Of a stretch of DNA of 64,000 bases, positions 54,728 to 64,000 are shown one piece after another. Under the pieces are notes generated by a model. It worked only from the letters and a program-made list of their open reading frames with translations, did not search any database and was not told where the DNA came from. Source of the DNA: Stomoxys calcitrans (lineage: Eukaryota; Arthropoda; Insecta; Diptera; Muscidae). A program made the position numbers and the translations under genes. The stretch is taken from positions 92,457,819 through 92,521,818 of the forward strand of contig NC_081555.1 of NCBI RefSeq assembly GCF_963082655.1, read 5' to 3'. Every line of letters begins with the position of its first letter. Position 1 is the first letter of the stretch.

Positions 54728-55542
54728 TTACGTGCTGATGTGCATCATTTTGCCAAGCAATACTCCCACCACGGTGAGAGTCAGGGTCAATTTACAAACG
54801 GCGCTTGCCATGGAACCATGCATCGTAATGCTGCCACTGTGGGCATGCGTCTGTGTCTGACGATTGTAGGGATTCTGATTTTGATATTGTGGTGGGGGTT
54901 TGTTATAACTATTGGGACTTGGATAGCCGCCTGGATAAGGGGCCAAGCCACCGCCGCTGCCGCCCAAGATGCCACTGCTGCCGCCGGGTGGGCCGCCAGT
55001 ACCGCCTGGTGCATTGTAGAAGGGCTGTTGACCAAAGACGAAGGGCGAGTTGTAGGGATTCAGCGGCTGCATGCCATTTTGGGGACGGCCGGGATTAAGT
55101 ACGCTACCTGGATGATTGGGTTGAGGAAATTGTTGAAAAGCAGGTGCTACAGTTGGTGAGTTATAGGGGAATATGGGCAGATTGGGCAAAATGGGCACCG
55201 ACTGTGGCGCCCCAAACACATAGTGGGGATCAATAATCGCCGGATTGTTGCCATTGCCACCATTGTTGGAGCCCCCATTTTGGCCATTGCCACCGCCATT
55301 CGGTGACCCATTGCCGCCACCGCCTCCGCCACCATTAGAGCTACCATAATCACTATTATAGTTATTATTATTATTGTTATTGTTCTTAGTCTGATAACCA
55401 TTGGTTTGGTAACCATTCGACGATACTGAGCCTGGCTTGGCACCGTTGCCATTGTGATTGATATAAGCATGAGTGTTTAGCGTGGGATTGGATGAGCCCG
55501 CCGAGAATATGTTAAGTTCGGGACCAGGCTTAAGACTTGATC
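54728..55542 (-). CDS. Gly/Pro/Asn-rich host protein with hydrophobic C-terminus, probable last coding exon
   Basis: The minus-strand frame ending in TAA (54728-54730) stays open up to about 55560, well upstream of the GTG at 55219. A good acceptor, a C-rich tract then TTGCACCCAAACAG, ends at 55543, so the exon likely starts at 55542 needing one base from upstream. The product of about 271 residues reads SSLKPGPELNIFSAGSSNPT, then Asn runs and GGGGGGNGSPNGGGNGQNGG, NPAIIDPHYVFGAPQSVPIL, PNLPIFPYNSPTVAPAFQQF, NSPFVFGQQPFYN, GGTGGPPGGSSGILGGSGGG and a C-terminus MASAVCKLTLTLTVVGVLLG ending KMMHIST. The last stretch is hydrophobic, like a membrane anchor or GPI signal. Not recognised as a known protein; function unknown. 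Asn, Gly and Pro richness suggests disordered or extracellular character. Confidence 0.68.
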
Positions 55543-55976
55543 CTGTTTGGGTGCAACATGTGTGAATGGGTGTGGTGGTGGAAATATATGTGAATGTACG
55601 CGATAGATATTATGGTGGTGGTAAAGCGCCCCAAATGAGTACGTGATCAACGAAATGGAGAGAGAGAGAAGAGAGAAAAACATATATATTTTATGGTTAG
55701 TAACAACTTTTTATGTAAATTGTTATATACTTTTCCAATGTAAATATGTATACAGACAGATTTTAGCCAACCAGGTTGATCAATAAGTTACCTATTACAC
55801 TACTGTCTTACATTACAGTTGTTTCATAACACACCAATGGCATTAAGACACATGCAAAGATTTAAAAGCATTTGCGAAAAATCAAAAGAGGCAGGAAACT
55901 CTAAGCAAGCGTTTCATTAAATGTCTAGTGGTTAAGTAATAAAAGTTGTATTTTCAACAAATTATAACAAATAAGT
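55543..55976. other. Unique stretch upstream of the second host exon
   Basis: Contains a GA-rich tract (AGAGAGAGAAGAGAGAAA near 55660) and no repeat families. Intron if the acceptor at 55543 is used. Confidence 0.5.
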
Positions 55977-56590
55977 AAAAACAAGTAAAAAGGCGTTAAG
56001 TTTGGCCAGTCCGAACTTTGGATACCCACCACTTCGGGTATATACGTAGACCACCTTTCGTCAAAATCCGGTGAAAAATGCATTCCTTATGCCCCATAGC
56101 AGCTATATCGAAATATGTTCGGATTTGGACCAAATACTACTAAGTACAAGTCATTGTTCAATTGTGTATAACAAAATATTGATTTTTTTAGTAGCTTTAT
56201 CTAAAAATAAACCGATCTGAACCATAAACGAAAAGCCTAACATAAGTCAATTCGTCAAATTTCAGTGAAATCGGATTATAAATCTAAATCTGGACCGATC
56301 TGAGCCAAATATAAGAAGAATGTTGAAAGGCCCAACACAACTCACTGTCCCAAATTTCGGCGACATCGGACAATAAATGCGCCTTTTATGTGGCAGCTAT
56401 ATCCAAATCTGGACCGATCTGAACCAAATTGAAGAAGGATGTCGAAGAGCCTAACACAACTCACTTTCCTAAATTTCGGCGTAATTGGGCAATAAATGCC
56501 ACTTTTATGGGCCCAAAACCTTAAATCGAGAGATCGGTCAATATGGCAGCTATATCCAAATCTGGACCGATCTGAGCCAAATTGAAGAAG
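55977..56590 (+). mobile_element. INE-I element, 3' truncated
   Basis: Head AAAACAAGTAAAAAGGCGTT, AAGTTTGGCCAGTCCGAACTT, ATACCCACCACTTCGGG, then about two units (GGCAGCTATATCCAAATCTG at 56392 and 56544). Cut at 56590 where transposase text begins. Confidence 0.72.
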
Positions 56591-56593
56591 GAC

Positions 56594-56972
56594 ATGACAT
56601 TTGGGTATTTACCCAAATGGCTTCAACATAGCCCCACAAAAAATAGTCTAAAGGCGATAAATCGCACGATGTAGGCGGCAAGTTGACCGGTCCCGAATGT
56701 AAAATATAATGTTCAGCGAACTCGCCTCTCAATAAATCCATTGTTACGCGTGCTGTGTGATATGCGGCAACGTCTTGTTGAAACAACTAATCATGCATGT
56801 CAAGCTCTTGCATTTTGGGCAAAAAAAAGTTGGATATCATCTCATGATAGCGCTCATCATTCACAGTTACGTTACGATTCACATCATCTTTGAAGAAGTA
56901 CGGTCCAATAATCACACCACCCCATAAACCGCACCAAACTGTGAGTTTTTCTGGATTCATAATGGATTTCTT
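56594..56972 (-). pseudogene. Tc1/mariner-superfamily transposase fragment (second type)
   Basis: Minus strand: NPEKLTVWCGLWGGVIIGPY, FFKDDVNRNVTVNDERYHEM, ISNFFLPKMQELDMHD, a stop, then FQQDVAAYHTARVTMDLLRG and PPTSCDLSPLDYFLWGYV. FQQD carries the second catalytic Asp and LSPLDYFLWG the third acidic position. It overlaps the matching fragment at 36405-36660 and extends further to the C-terminus. The DNA-binding part is missing. It lies between two INE-I copies in opposite orientation. Confidence 0.82.
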
Positions 56973-56979
56973 TTTCCTT

Positions 56980-58236
56980 TTTATACCCACTACCGAAGGA
57001 TGGGGGTATATTAATTTTGTCATTCCGTTTGCAACACATCGAAATATCAATTTCCGACCCTATAAAGTATATATATTCTTGATCAGCCTACAAATCTAAG
57101 ATGATCTAGCCTTGTCCGTCCGTCTGTCTGTTGAAATCACTCTAAAGTCTTCAAAAATAGAGATATTGAGCTGAAACTTTGCAGAGATTCTTTTTTGTCG
57201 GACTATATCTTGATGTAGCCCCCATATAGACCGATCGGCCGATTTAGGGTCTTAGGCCCTTAAGAGCCACATTTATTACCCGATTTTGCTGAAATTTGGG
57301 ACAGTGAGTTGTGTTAGGCCCTTCGACATCCTTCGTCAATTTGGCCCAAATCGGTCGATATTTGGATATAGCTGCCATATAGACCGATCCTCCGATTAAG
57401 GGTCTTAGGCCAATAAAAGCCACATTTATTATCCGATTTTGCTGAAATTTGAGACAGTGAGTTGCGTTAGGCCCTCCGATGTCTTTCGTCAATTTGACCC
57501 AGATCGGACAACATTTGGATATAGTTGTCATATAGACTGATCCTCCGATTTAAGGTTTTGGGCCCATAAAAGTCGCATTTATTGTCCGATTTTGCTGAAA
57601 TTTAGAACAGTGAGTTGTCTTAGGCCCTTCGACCTTCGGATCCTGATCGGATCCGATTTGGATATGGCTGCCATATAGACCGATCCTCCGATTTAAGGTC
57701 TTAGGCCCATAAAAGCCACATTTATTATCCGATTTTACTGAAATTTGGGACAGTAAGTTGTGTTAGGCCCTTCGACATCCTTCGTTAATTTTGCCCGAAT
57801 TGGTACAGATTTGGTTATAGCTGCCATATAGACCGATCCTCCGATTTAGGGTCTTAGGCACATAAAAGCCACATTTATTATCCGATTTTGCTGAAATTTG
57901 GGACAGTGAGTTGTGTTATGTCCTTCGACATCCTTCGTCAATTTGGCTCAAATCGGTCCAGATTTGGATATAGCTGCCATGTAGACCGATCCTCCTATTT
58001 AGGGTCTTAGGCCCATAAAAGCCACATTTATTATCCGATTTTGCTGAAATTTGGGACAATGAGTTATCTTAGATCCTTCGACATCCTTCTTCAATTTGGA
58101 TCAGATTTGGATATAGTTGCCATATAGACCGATCCCTCGATTTAAGGATTTTAATGAAAGGTGGTTTACATATATACCCAAGGTGGTGGGTATCCAAAGT
58201 TCGGCCGGCCGAACTTAACGCCTTTTTACTTGTTTA
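56980..58236 (-). mobile_element. INE-I element, full length
   Basis: Reversed tail CTTTTTATACCCACTACCGA, CCTATAAAGTATATATATTC, TGTCCGTCCGTCTGTCTG, six array units with TATAGCTGCCATATAGACCG (57369, 57527, 57667, 57820, 57971, 58118), and the reversed head GGTGGTGGGTATCCAAAGTT, CGGCCGGCCGAACTTAACG, CCTTTTTACTTGTTT. One of the most complete copies. The minus-strand frame across 57244-57531 is array text, not a gene. Confidence 0.8.
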
Positions 58237-59356
58237 TGTTTGATGCGATCTCCATTTGAACAAGTTTCTTTATAGTCAACCCTCATAAATACCATACCAC
58301 TAGACAATAAGAACCACTTGAAATTATGGATTAAATAGCGCTTGTATACAATAAAAAGCTACAAACTACAGATGATTACGATGATTCCTAATGAGTTCAG
58401 CAACCAAATAATCACAAAACGAAAAAAGTATTTTATTAATTACAAGACAAACAAATGGTATAGAGTGTAACATTTGTTTAATATAGAGAGAAGTTACCAA
58501 GAAAACCAAAGACGATAAAAAAAAAAACAAACCAAATAGAAGAAATTAGGAAAATGTGTTGCCTTTTGAGATCGTCGTTTTTATTAAAGTCCTTTTTGTT
58601 CTTTGCGCTAATTAAATTACATTAATATTCTTGTTTATGTTTGTAAGCCATTTTGCTGCTAGTGATGGTGGTGTGTTAATGATCAAATTATTATTACAGC
58701 AATTTTGACGTTTTTTGTTTTTGGGTTGTATATGTGTAATAATAGCCTGGAAAAAGTTGCAGTATTTTATGCAAGAGTGTGAGCAGAATAGAAAGTTATT
58801 GAAAGACAGCGTATGCCAATGATGAGTGTTGTGATAAGCGTTCATGTCGATGTCAATGTTGATGTTTCAGATGTATCTTTTGTTAGATTTGTTAGGCCGA
58901 GAATGTAGAGTCCAAGCTCCTCCCGCTTTGCGTGGACCCAAATCATAAATTTTTAAACTGTACTTATTCTTTCGTTTTCCTTTCCCTTTGTTTTGGAATG
59001 AGAAATCGAAAAATTTCAAATTAAATGTTATAACTTTAAGTACTAAATTAAAAAATGTATATAAAGGAACAACTTAAATAAAATATATAAGCGTAGGTTA
59101 TATTTTATATATTTAAGTTATAGTTTGAAGTAAACAAAATAATAATAGACAGCCACACAGAGATCCCTTAGTTTAAATAAACGAACTTAAAATTGTCGGA
59201 TAATAATATATAACTATAAATAATAAAATAATGTTGGAAGAAGTCCTTCAAAAAATTATGAAACTTATGTTTATAGGTACTCCATAGGATTTTTTACCTT
59301 TTCTGTTTTATCTTTTACCCTGGAATGTTCATTCGCCAAACTCTAAATTCAATCTA
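58237..59356. other. Unique AT-rich stretch of about 1.1 kb
   Basis: No repeat family, RNA gene or exon recognised. Confidence 0.5.
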
Positions 59357-59662
59357 TGTGATCTTTTGGAGTCTTTTCTTACCTATAGGCGATATTAATT
59401 TCAAATTAAACACAAAGTGCCTAACCGCACATAGTGTACCTCCTCAATCTAAGGATTTTTTTTAATTCAGGCAATATTTTACAACTGTACTCTTCAGTTT
59501 AAACTAATCTCACAAAACTATAATTGAAGAGTACAGTTGTAAAATATTGCCGGAATTCAAAAAATCCTAAGATTGAGGAGGTACACTATGTGCGGTTAGG
59601 CACTTTATGCTTAATTTGAAAAAATATCGCCTATAGGTTAGAAAAGACCCTAAAACATCACA
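59357..59662. mobile_element. 306-bp palindromic MITE with TA duplication
   Basis: Two arms of about 140 bases (59357-59499 and 59522-59662) are inverted copies of each other with few differences: TGTGATCTTTTGGAGTCTTT on the left matches AAAGACCCTAAAACATCACA on the right, and ACAACTGTACTCTTCA matches TGAAGAGTACAGTTGT. The loop is about 22 bases. TA flanks both sides (59355-59356, 59663-59664). This suits a Tc1/mariner-type MITE. A transcript across it would fold into a long hairpin. Confidence 0.82.
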
Positions 59663-59935
59663 TAAGGGCTAAGTACAAAATATTGTCTAGAATGGACCGC
59701 GAAAGGGCTAAATACAGTCTTAAAACGTAACTAAAAGGTCGACTATAGGCTATAAACAGACGAAACAGGTAGATAGAGATGACCTATAGTCTAGAAAGAA
59801 TCGCGATGGCCTAGAAATGAATGCAAAAGACGACCACAGATTAGGCTAGGTTGGAGGGCAAGCGAATAGCAACCACGGCTACTACACGCTTCACTCGAAG
59901 ACCTTACGTACAATGTATTCGCCATAGAAAAAGGA
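59663..59935. other. Short stretch of unknown origin
   Basis: Phrases such as GGGCTAAGTACAAAATATTG and GGGCTAAATACAGTCTTAAA recur loosely, so this may be a degenerate repeat. No gene. Confidence 0.35.
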
Positions 59936-60033
59936 AAACAAAAGAACGTTCGGTCAAACCGAATCTTGGGAACCCACCACCATGGATTCCACTAAAAATT
60001 TACCCTTATTAACTAAGATTGTATTTGATTTGC
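59936..60033 (+). mobile_element. INE-type head fragment
   Basis: AAAACAAAAGAACGTTCGGT, CAAACCGAATCTTGGGAACC and CACCACCATGGATTCC form a head with the usual hairpin position but a sequence unlike INE-I to INE-III. Truncated by the next element. Confidence 0.5.
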
Positions 60034-60115
60034 TATACCCACCACCGAAGGATAAGTGTATATTCATTTTGTCATTGTGCTTGCAAAACATCGAAATATC
60101 CATTTCCGACCCTAT

Positions 60116-60413
60116 GCAAATGCAAATTTTGCCCATGAACAGGGGCAAACCTCTCACATATCAATGAGTGTAGTCTGATTCAAGTTTAAGCTCAAAGATA
60201 AGTGGCCTCCTTTTTGTAGCCGAGTTCGAACGGCGTGCCGCAGTGTGACACCTCTTTGGAGAGATGTTTTACATGGCATAGTACCTCACAAATGTTTCCA
60301 GCATTAGGAGGGGAAAACCACCGCTGAAAATTTTTTCTGAAGGTCTCGCATGGATTCGAACCCAGGCTTTCAGCGTCATAGGTGGACATGCTAACCTCTG
60401 CGCTACGGTGGCC
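60116..60413 (-). mobile_element. tRNA-derived SINE (family 1), copy 2
   Basis: A 298-bp insertion flanked by perfect 11-bp copies of TCCGACCCTAT (60105-60115, 60414-60424). Read on the minus strand: GTAGCGCAGAGGTTAGCATG (A box), GGGTTCGAATCCATGCGAG with a perfect GGTTCGAATCC B box, CAGCGGTGGTTTTCCCCTCC, CTCTCCAAAGAGGTGTCAC, and the 3' end GGGCAAAATTTGCATTTGCA. Same family as 27310-27600. Confidence 0.9.
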
Positions 60414-61073
60414 TCCGACCCTATAAAGAATATATATTCTTGATCAGCGTAAAAATCTAAGACGATCTAGCCATGTCCGTCCGTCTGTCTGTTGAAATCA
60501 TGCTACCGTCATTTAAAATAGGGATATTGAGCTGAAACATTGCAGATTCTTTTTTTTTTTGTCCATAAGCAGGTTAAGTTCGAAGATGGGCTATACCGGA
60601 CTATATCTTTATATAGCCCCCATATAGGCCATCCTTCTACAAATTGGCCCAGTTCGGTCCAGATTTGGATGTAGCTGTCATATAGACCGATCTCTCGATT
60701 AAAGGTCTTGGGGCCTTTAAAAGCTCAATTAGACCCTTCGACATCCTTCTTAAATTTGGCACCGATCGGTCCAGATTTGGATATAGCTGCCATATAGACC
60801 GATCTTTCGATTTAAGGTCTTGGGCCCATAAAGGGCGCAATTATTGTTCGAGTTTGCCAAAATTTGAGACCGTCAGTTATGTTAGGCCCTTCGACATCTT
60901 TTTTCAATTTGGCCCAGATCGGTCCAGATTTGGATATAGCTGTAATATAGACCGATCTTTCGATTTAAGGTCTTGGGCCCATAAAAGGCGTAATTATTGT
61001 TCGATTTTGCCAAAATTTGGGACAGTGGGCTGTGCTAGGCCCTTCGACATCCTTCTTCAAATTGGCCCAGATA

Positions 61074-61412
61074 GGTCCAGATTTGGATACAGCTGCAATA
61101 TAGACCGTTTATTGTTCGATGTCGCCGAAATTTGGGACTGGTCGTTACGGTCCAAATTTGGATATAGCTTCCATACAGACCGATCTCTCGATTTTTGGTC
61201 TTAGGCCCGTATAGGCGCATTTAATGTCCGATTTCGCCGATTTGGTCCAGATTTGGATACAGCTGCAATATAGACCGTTTATTGTTCGATGTCGCCGAAA
61301 TTTGGGACTGGTCGTTACGGTCCAAATTTGGATATAGCTTCCATACAGACCGGTCTCTCGATTTTTGGTCTTAGGCCCGTATAGGCGCATTTAATGTCCG
61401 ATTTCGCCGAAA
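61074..61412 (-). repeat. Near-identical 170-bp tandem duplication inside an INE-I array
   Basis: GGTCCAGATTTGGATACAGC begins at 61074 and again at 61244; the following bases (GCAATATAGACCGTTTATTG, GGGACTGGTCGTTACGG, CCCGTATAGGCGCATTTAAT) agree almost without change. Neighbouring units differ far more, so this duplication is recent. Confidence 0.85.
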
Positions 61413-62033
61413 TTTGGAATATTGAGTTGTGTTAGGCCCCTCGACATCTTGCTGGAATATGTCACAGATCGGTCCAAATTTGGACATAGCTGCCATATAG
61501 ACGGATCTCTCGATTTATGGCCCTGGGCCCATAAGGGCGCATTTATTGTCCGATTTCGCCGAAATTTGGAACATTGAGTAGTGTAAGGTCCTTCCACATC
61601 CCTCTTCAATTCGGCCCAGATCGGTTCAGATCTGGATATAGCTGCCATATAAACCGATCTCTAGATTTAAAGTTTTGGCCCCATAAAAAACACATTTATC
61701 ATCCGATTTCGCTCAAATTGGACACAGTGATTTATGTTAGGCTTTTCGACATCCGTGTCGTATGTGGTTCAGATCGGTCTATATTTGGATATGGCTGCCA
61801 AAAAGACCAATATTTTGTTCTACAAAATTGAACAGTGACTTATACTTATTAGACCTCTCAATATCCGTGTCGAATTTGGTCCAAATCGGACCATATTTCG
61901 ATAAAGCTGCTATGGGGCATAAATTTTGCATTTTTCACCGAATTATGACAAAAGGTTTTTTACATATATAACCGAGGTGGTGGGTATCCAAAGTTCGGTC
62001 CGGCCGAACTTAACGCCTTTTTACTTGTTTTGG

Positions 62034-62780
62034 TCTCAAGAAGTCATATCGGGATATCGGTACTTAGTTGTGACTAGATCACCATATTGACCGATTCGGA
62101 TAAAACTTGCGACTGTTGTTGTAAGCCATAAGAAAGGGGTTTGGGCCAGCCAAATCAGGTTAAAATTTCGGCTTCTAAGGGCTCAAGAAGTCAAATCCGG
62201 GAATTGGATTATATGGGGGCTATATCTGTTTATAAACCGATTCGATCATATTTGGCATGGGTGTTGGAAGTCATAACTCAACTCTTTTGTTCCAAATTTC
62301 AGCCAAACCGGATGAAAATTTCGGCTTCTTAGGGCTCAAGAAGTCAAATCCGGCGATCGGTTTATATGGGGGCTATATCTGTTTATATACCTATTCGGAT
62401 ATTACTTGGCATGGATGTTTAAAGTCATAACTCAAGTTTTTGTTCCAGATTTCAGCCAAATCAAATGAAAATTGAGGCTTCTAGGGACTCAAGAAGTCAA
62501 ATCGGGGAATCGGTATATATGGGAGCTATATCTAAAAGTAGTCCGATACAGACCATTTGTTATCCCCAACGACCTTTATCAATAAGAAGTATATGTGCAA
62601 AATTTCAGGCGGCTAGCTTTAAGCGTTCGACCGCTATAGTGATTTCGACAGACGGACGGACTGATCGTCCGTCAGTCGACATCGTGCCAGAATGTCGAGA
62701 CGATCCGGAATATATATACTTCATGGAATCGCGAATCAATTTTTTGAGGTGTTACAAACGGATGACTAGATTAATACTAG
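62034..62780 (+). mobile_element. INE-II-like variant element, 5' truncated
   Basis: Units with GGCTTCTAAGGGCTCAAGAA, GTCAAATCCGG and TATATGGGGGCTATATCTG, then GACAGACGGACGGACTGATC (62647), ATCCGGAATATATATACTTC and a decayed tail. The unit differs from other INE-II arrays in GGGGGCTATATCTG. Confidence 0.6.
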
Positions 62781-62868
62781 ATTAGATTAGTACTAGAAGA
62801 CAGAGAAACACAGAGACAGATGCACCGTAGCACGGTGGAAGATAGCAAAATGACAACAAACAAAACAA

Positions 62869-63933
62869 GTAAAAGCGTGCTAAGTTCGGCCGGGCCGAAT
62901 CTTATATACTCTCCACCATGGATCACATTTGTCGAGTTCTTTTTCCGGCATCTTTTCTTAGGCAAAAACAAGATAAAAGAAAAGATTTGCTCTGCTATTA
63001 GAGCGATATCTAGATATGGTCCGGTTCGGACCACAATTAAATTATATGTTGGAGACCTGTGTAAAATGTTAGCCAATTCGATTCAGACCATAATAATCAC
63101 GTATGTTGATGGTCATGAGAGGATCCGTCGTACAAAATTTCAGGCAAATCGGATAATAATTGCGACCTTTAGAGGCTCAAAAAGATACCAGATCGGTTTA
63201 TATGGCAGCTATATCAGGTAATGATCCGAATTGAACCATATTTGGCACAGTTGTTGAAAGTCATAAAAAAATACGACATGCCAAATCCGATGAGAATTCC
63301 GTCCTCTAGAAGCTCAAGAAGTCAAGTCCCCAGATCTGTTTATATGGCAGCTACATCAGGTTATGAACCGATTTGAACCATTCTTGGCACAGTTGTTGGA
63401 CATCATAACAAAACACGTTGTGCAAAATTGCAATCCAATCGGATAAGAATTGCGCACTCTAAAGGCTCAAAAAGTCAAGATCCAAGATCGGTTTATATGG
63501 CAGCTATATCAAAACATGGACCGATTTAAACCATACTTAGCGAAGTAGTTGAAAGTCATACCAAAACACCACGTGCAACATTTCAGTCAAATCGGACCAG
63601 AATTGCGCCCTCTAGAGACTCAAGAAGTCAAGATCCCAAATCGGTTTATATGGCAGCTATATCAGTTTATGTATCGATTTGCGCCATATTCAGCACAGTT
63701 ATTGGAAGTCATAACAGAACACCTCATGCAAAATTTTAGCCAAATCGGATGAGAATTGCGCCCTCTAGAGGCTCGAGAAATCAAGACCCAAGATCGGTTT
63801 ATATGGCAGCTTTATCAAAACATGGACCGATTTAAACCATACTAAACACAGTGGTTGGAAGTGATGCCAAAACACCACGTGCAAAATTTCTGTCAAATCG
63901 GTTGAGAATTGCGCCCTCTAGAGGCTCAAGAAG
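62869..63933 (+). mobile_element. INE-II element, 3' cut by LINE-C
   Basis: Head AAACAAGTAAAAGCGTGC, hairpin AAGTTCGGCCGGGCCGAATC (62881-62900), CTCTCCACCATGGATCACAT, then about five units with TATATGGCAGCTATATCA. At 63933 the unit text (GGCTCAAGAAGTC) stops and LINE-C coding text begins. A good representative of the head hairpin. Confidence 0.75.
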
Positions 63934-64000
63934 TCTACACCAAGGCGGGTGATATCTCCGGCATTGTTTAACCCATATATATCCTCCATTACACCAGGCG
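63934..64000 (+). mobile_element. LINE-C RT fragment at the window edge
   Basis: ACACCAAGGCGGGTGATATC encodes the TPRRVISPALFNPYISSI segment around the RT PQGG..SPxLFN box; compare CCCTAAGGCGGGGTGATATT at 45512. The insertion is 5' truncated and continues beyond the window. Confidence 0.8.

Larger units (their letters stand above)
60034..62033 (-). mobile_element. INE-I element, full length, interrupted by a SINE
   Basis: Reversed tail TATACCCACCACCGAAGGAT, interrupted at TCCGACCCTAT by a SINE (60116-60413), then ATAAAGAATATATATTCTTG, TGTCCGTCCGTCTGTCTG (60475), a diverged array to about 61900 with a recent internal duplication, and the reversed head GGTGGTGGGTATCCAAAGTT, GGTCCGGCCGAACTTAACG, CCTTTTTACTTGTTT. 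Confidence 0.78.

Noticed and set aside
54740..55159. Plus-strand 139-codon frame opposite the second host exon
   Set aside because: Antisense shadow of the minus-strand frame, which extends further and has an acceptor and a sensible C-terminus.
57244..57531. 95-codon minus-strand frame
   Set aside because: Array text of INE-I read in frame; the same peptide pattern appears in every copy.

Overview
The window reads as intergenic or intronic DNA of a higher (calyptrate, probably muscid) fly. It is AT-rich and almost wholly built from nested transposable elements. The strongest lineage clues are dozens of copies of non-autonomous elements built like Drosophila INE-1/DINE-1 (Helentron-type): a hairpin head of the AAGTTCGGCCGGGCCGAACTT type (shortened in most copies), a central tandem array, a GTCY-rich stretch and a tail ending in GGGTATAAAA. 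No bacterial features, tRNA genes, rRNA or CRISPR are present. The species call is inference from repeat style; no intact host gene is seen.

Layout. 1-6.1 kb: two degraded non-LTR retrotransposons (LINE-A with a hAT-like insert, LINE-B) separated by an INE-type element. 6.9-12.5 kb: stacked INE-type elements. 12.5-16.2 kb: the longest LINE-A copy, holding a mariner-derived MITE. 16.2-17.9 kb: unique DNA. 17.9-24 kb: a scrambled LINE-B on the minus strand, INE elements and a foldback element. 24-25.2 kb: unique DNA. 25.2-33 kb: LINE-A and LINE-B pieces, a tRNA-derived SINE, a mariner with a decayed transposase, a second MITE and a nested LINE-C. 33.6-34.7 kb: a Gly/Ser-rich host coding exon (minus). 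35-41 kb: INE, LINE-A, transposase and LINE-B pieces; one LINE-B copy is split by an INE insertion. 41-43 kb: unique. 43-46.8 kb: a tandem array with a second SINE family, LINE-C and an unclassified element with inverted ends. 46.9-49.7 kb: unique. 49.7-54.2 kb: INE elements including a triplicated block of about 0.45 kb. 54.7-55.5 kb: a second Gly/Pro/Asn-rich host coding exon (minus). 56-64 kb: INE copies, transposase remnants, a palindromic MITE, a SINE and LINE-C at the window edge.

The two host exons lie on the same strand about 20 kb apart. Both end in a stop codon, both have a plausible acceptor in the same phase, and both are followed by the same 16-base string containing a polyadenylation signal. 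They could be alternative last exons of one gene or two related genes.

The mobile elements show parasite relationships inside one window: a LINE with a SINE that shares its 3' tail, a mariner with a 236-bp deletion derivative, and SINE, LINE, hAT-like, MITE and INE insertions. For several of these, target duplications, an interrupted host element or an uninterrupted empty site can be read directly. Subfamily names INE-I to INE-IV and LINE-A to LINE-C are labels made for this window only.
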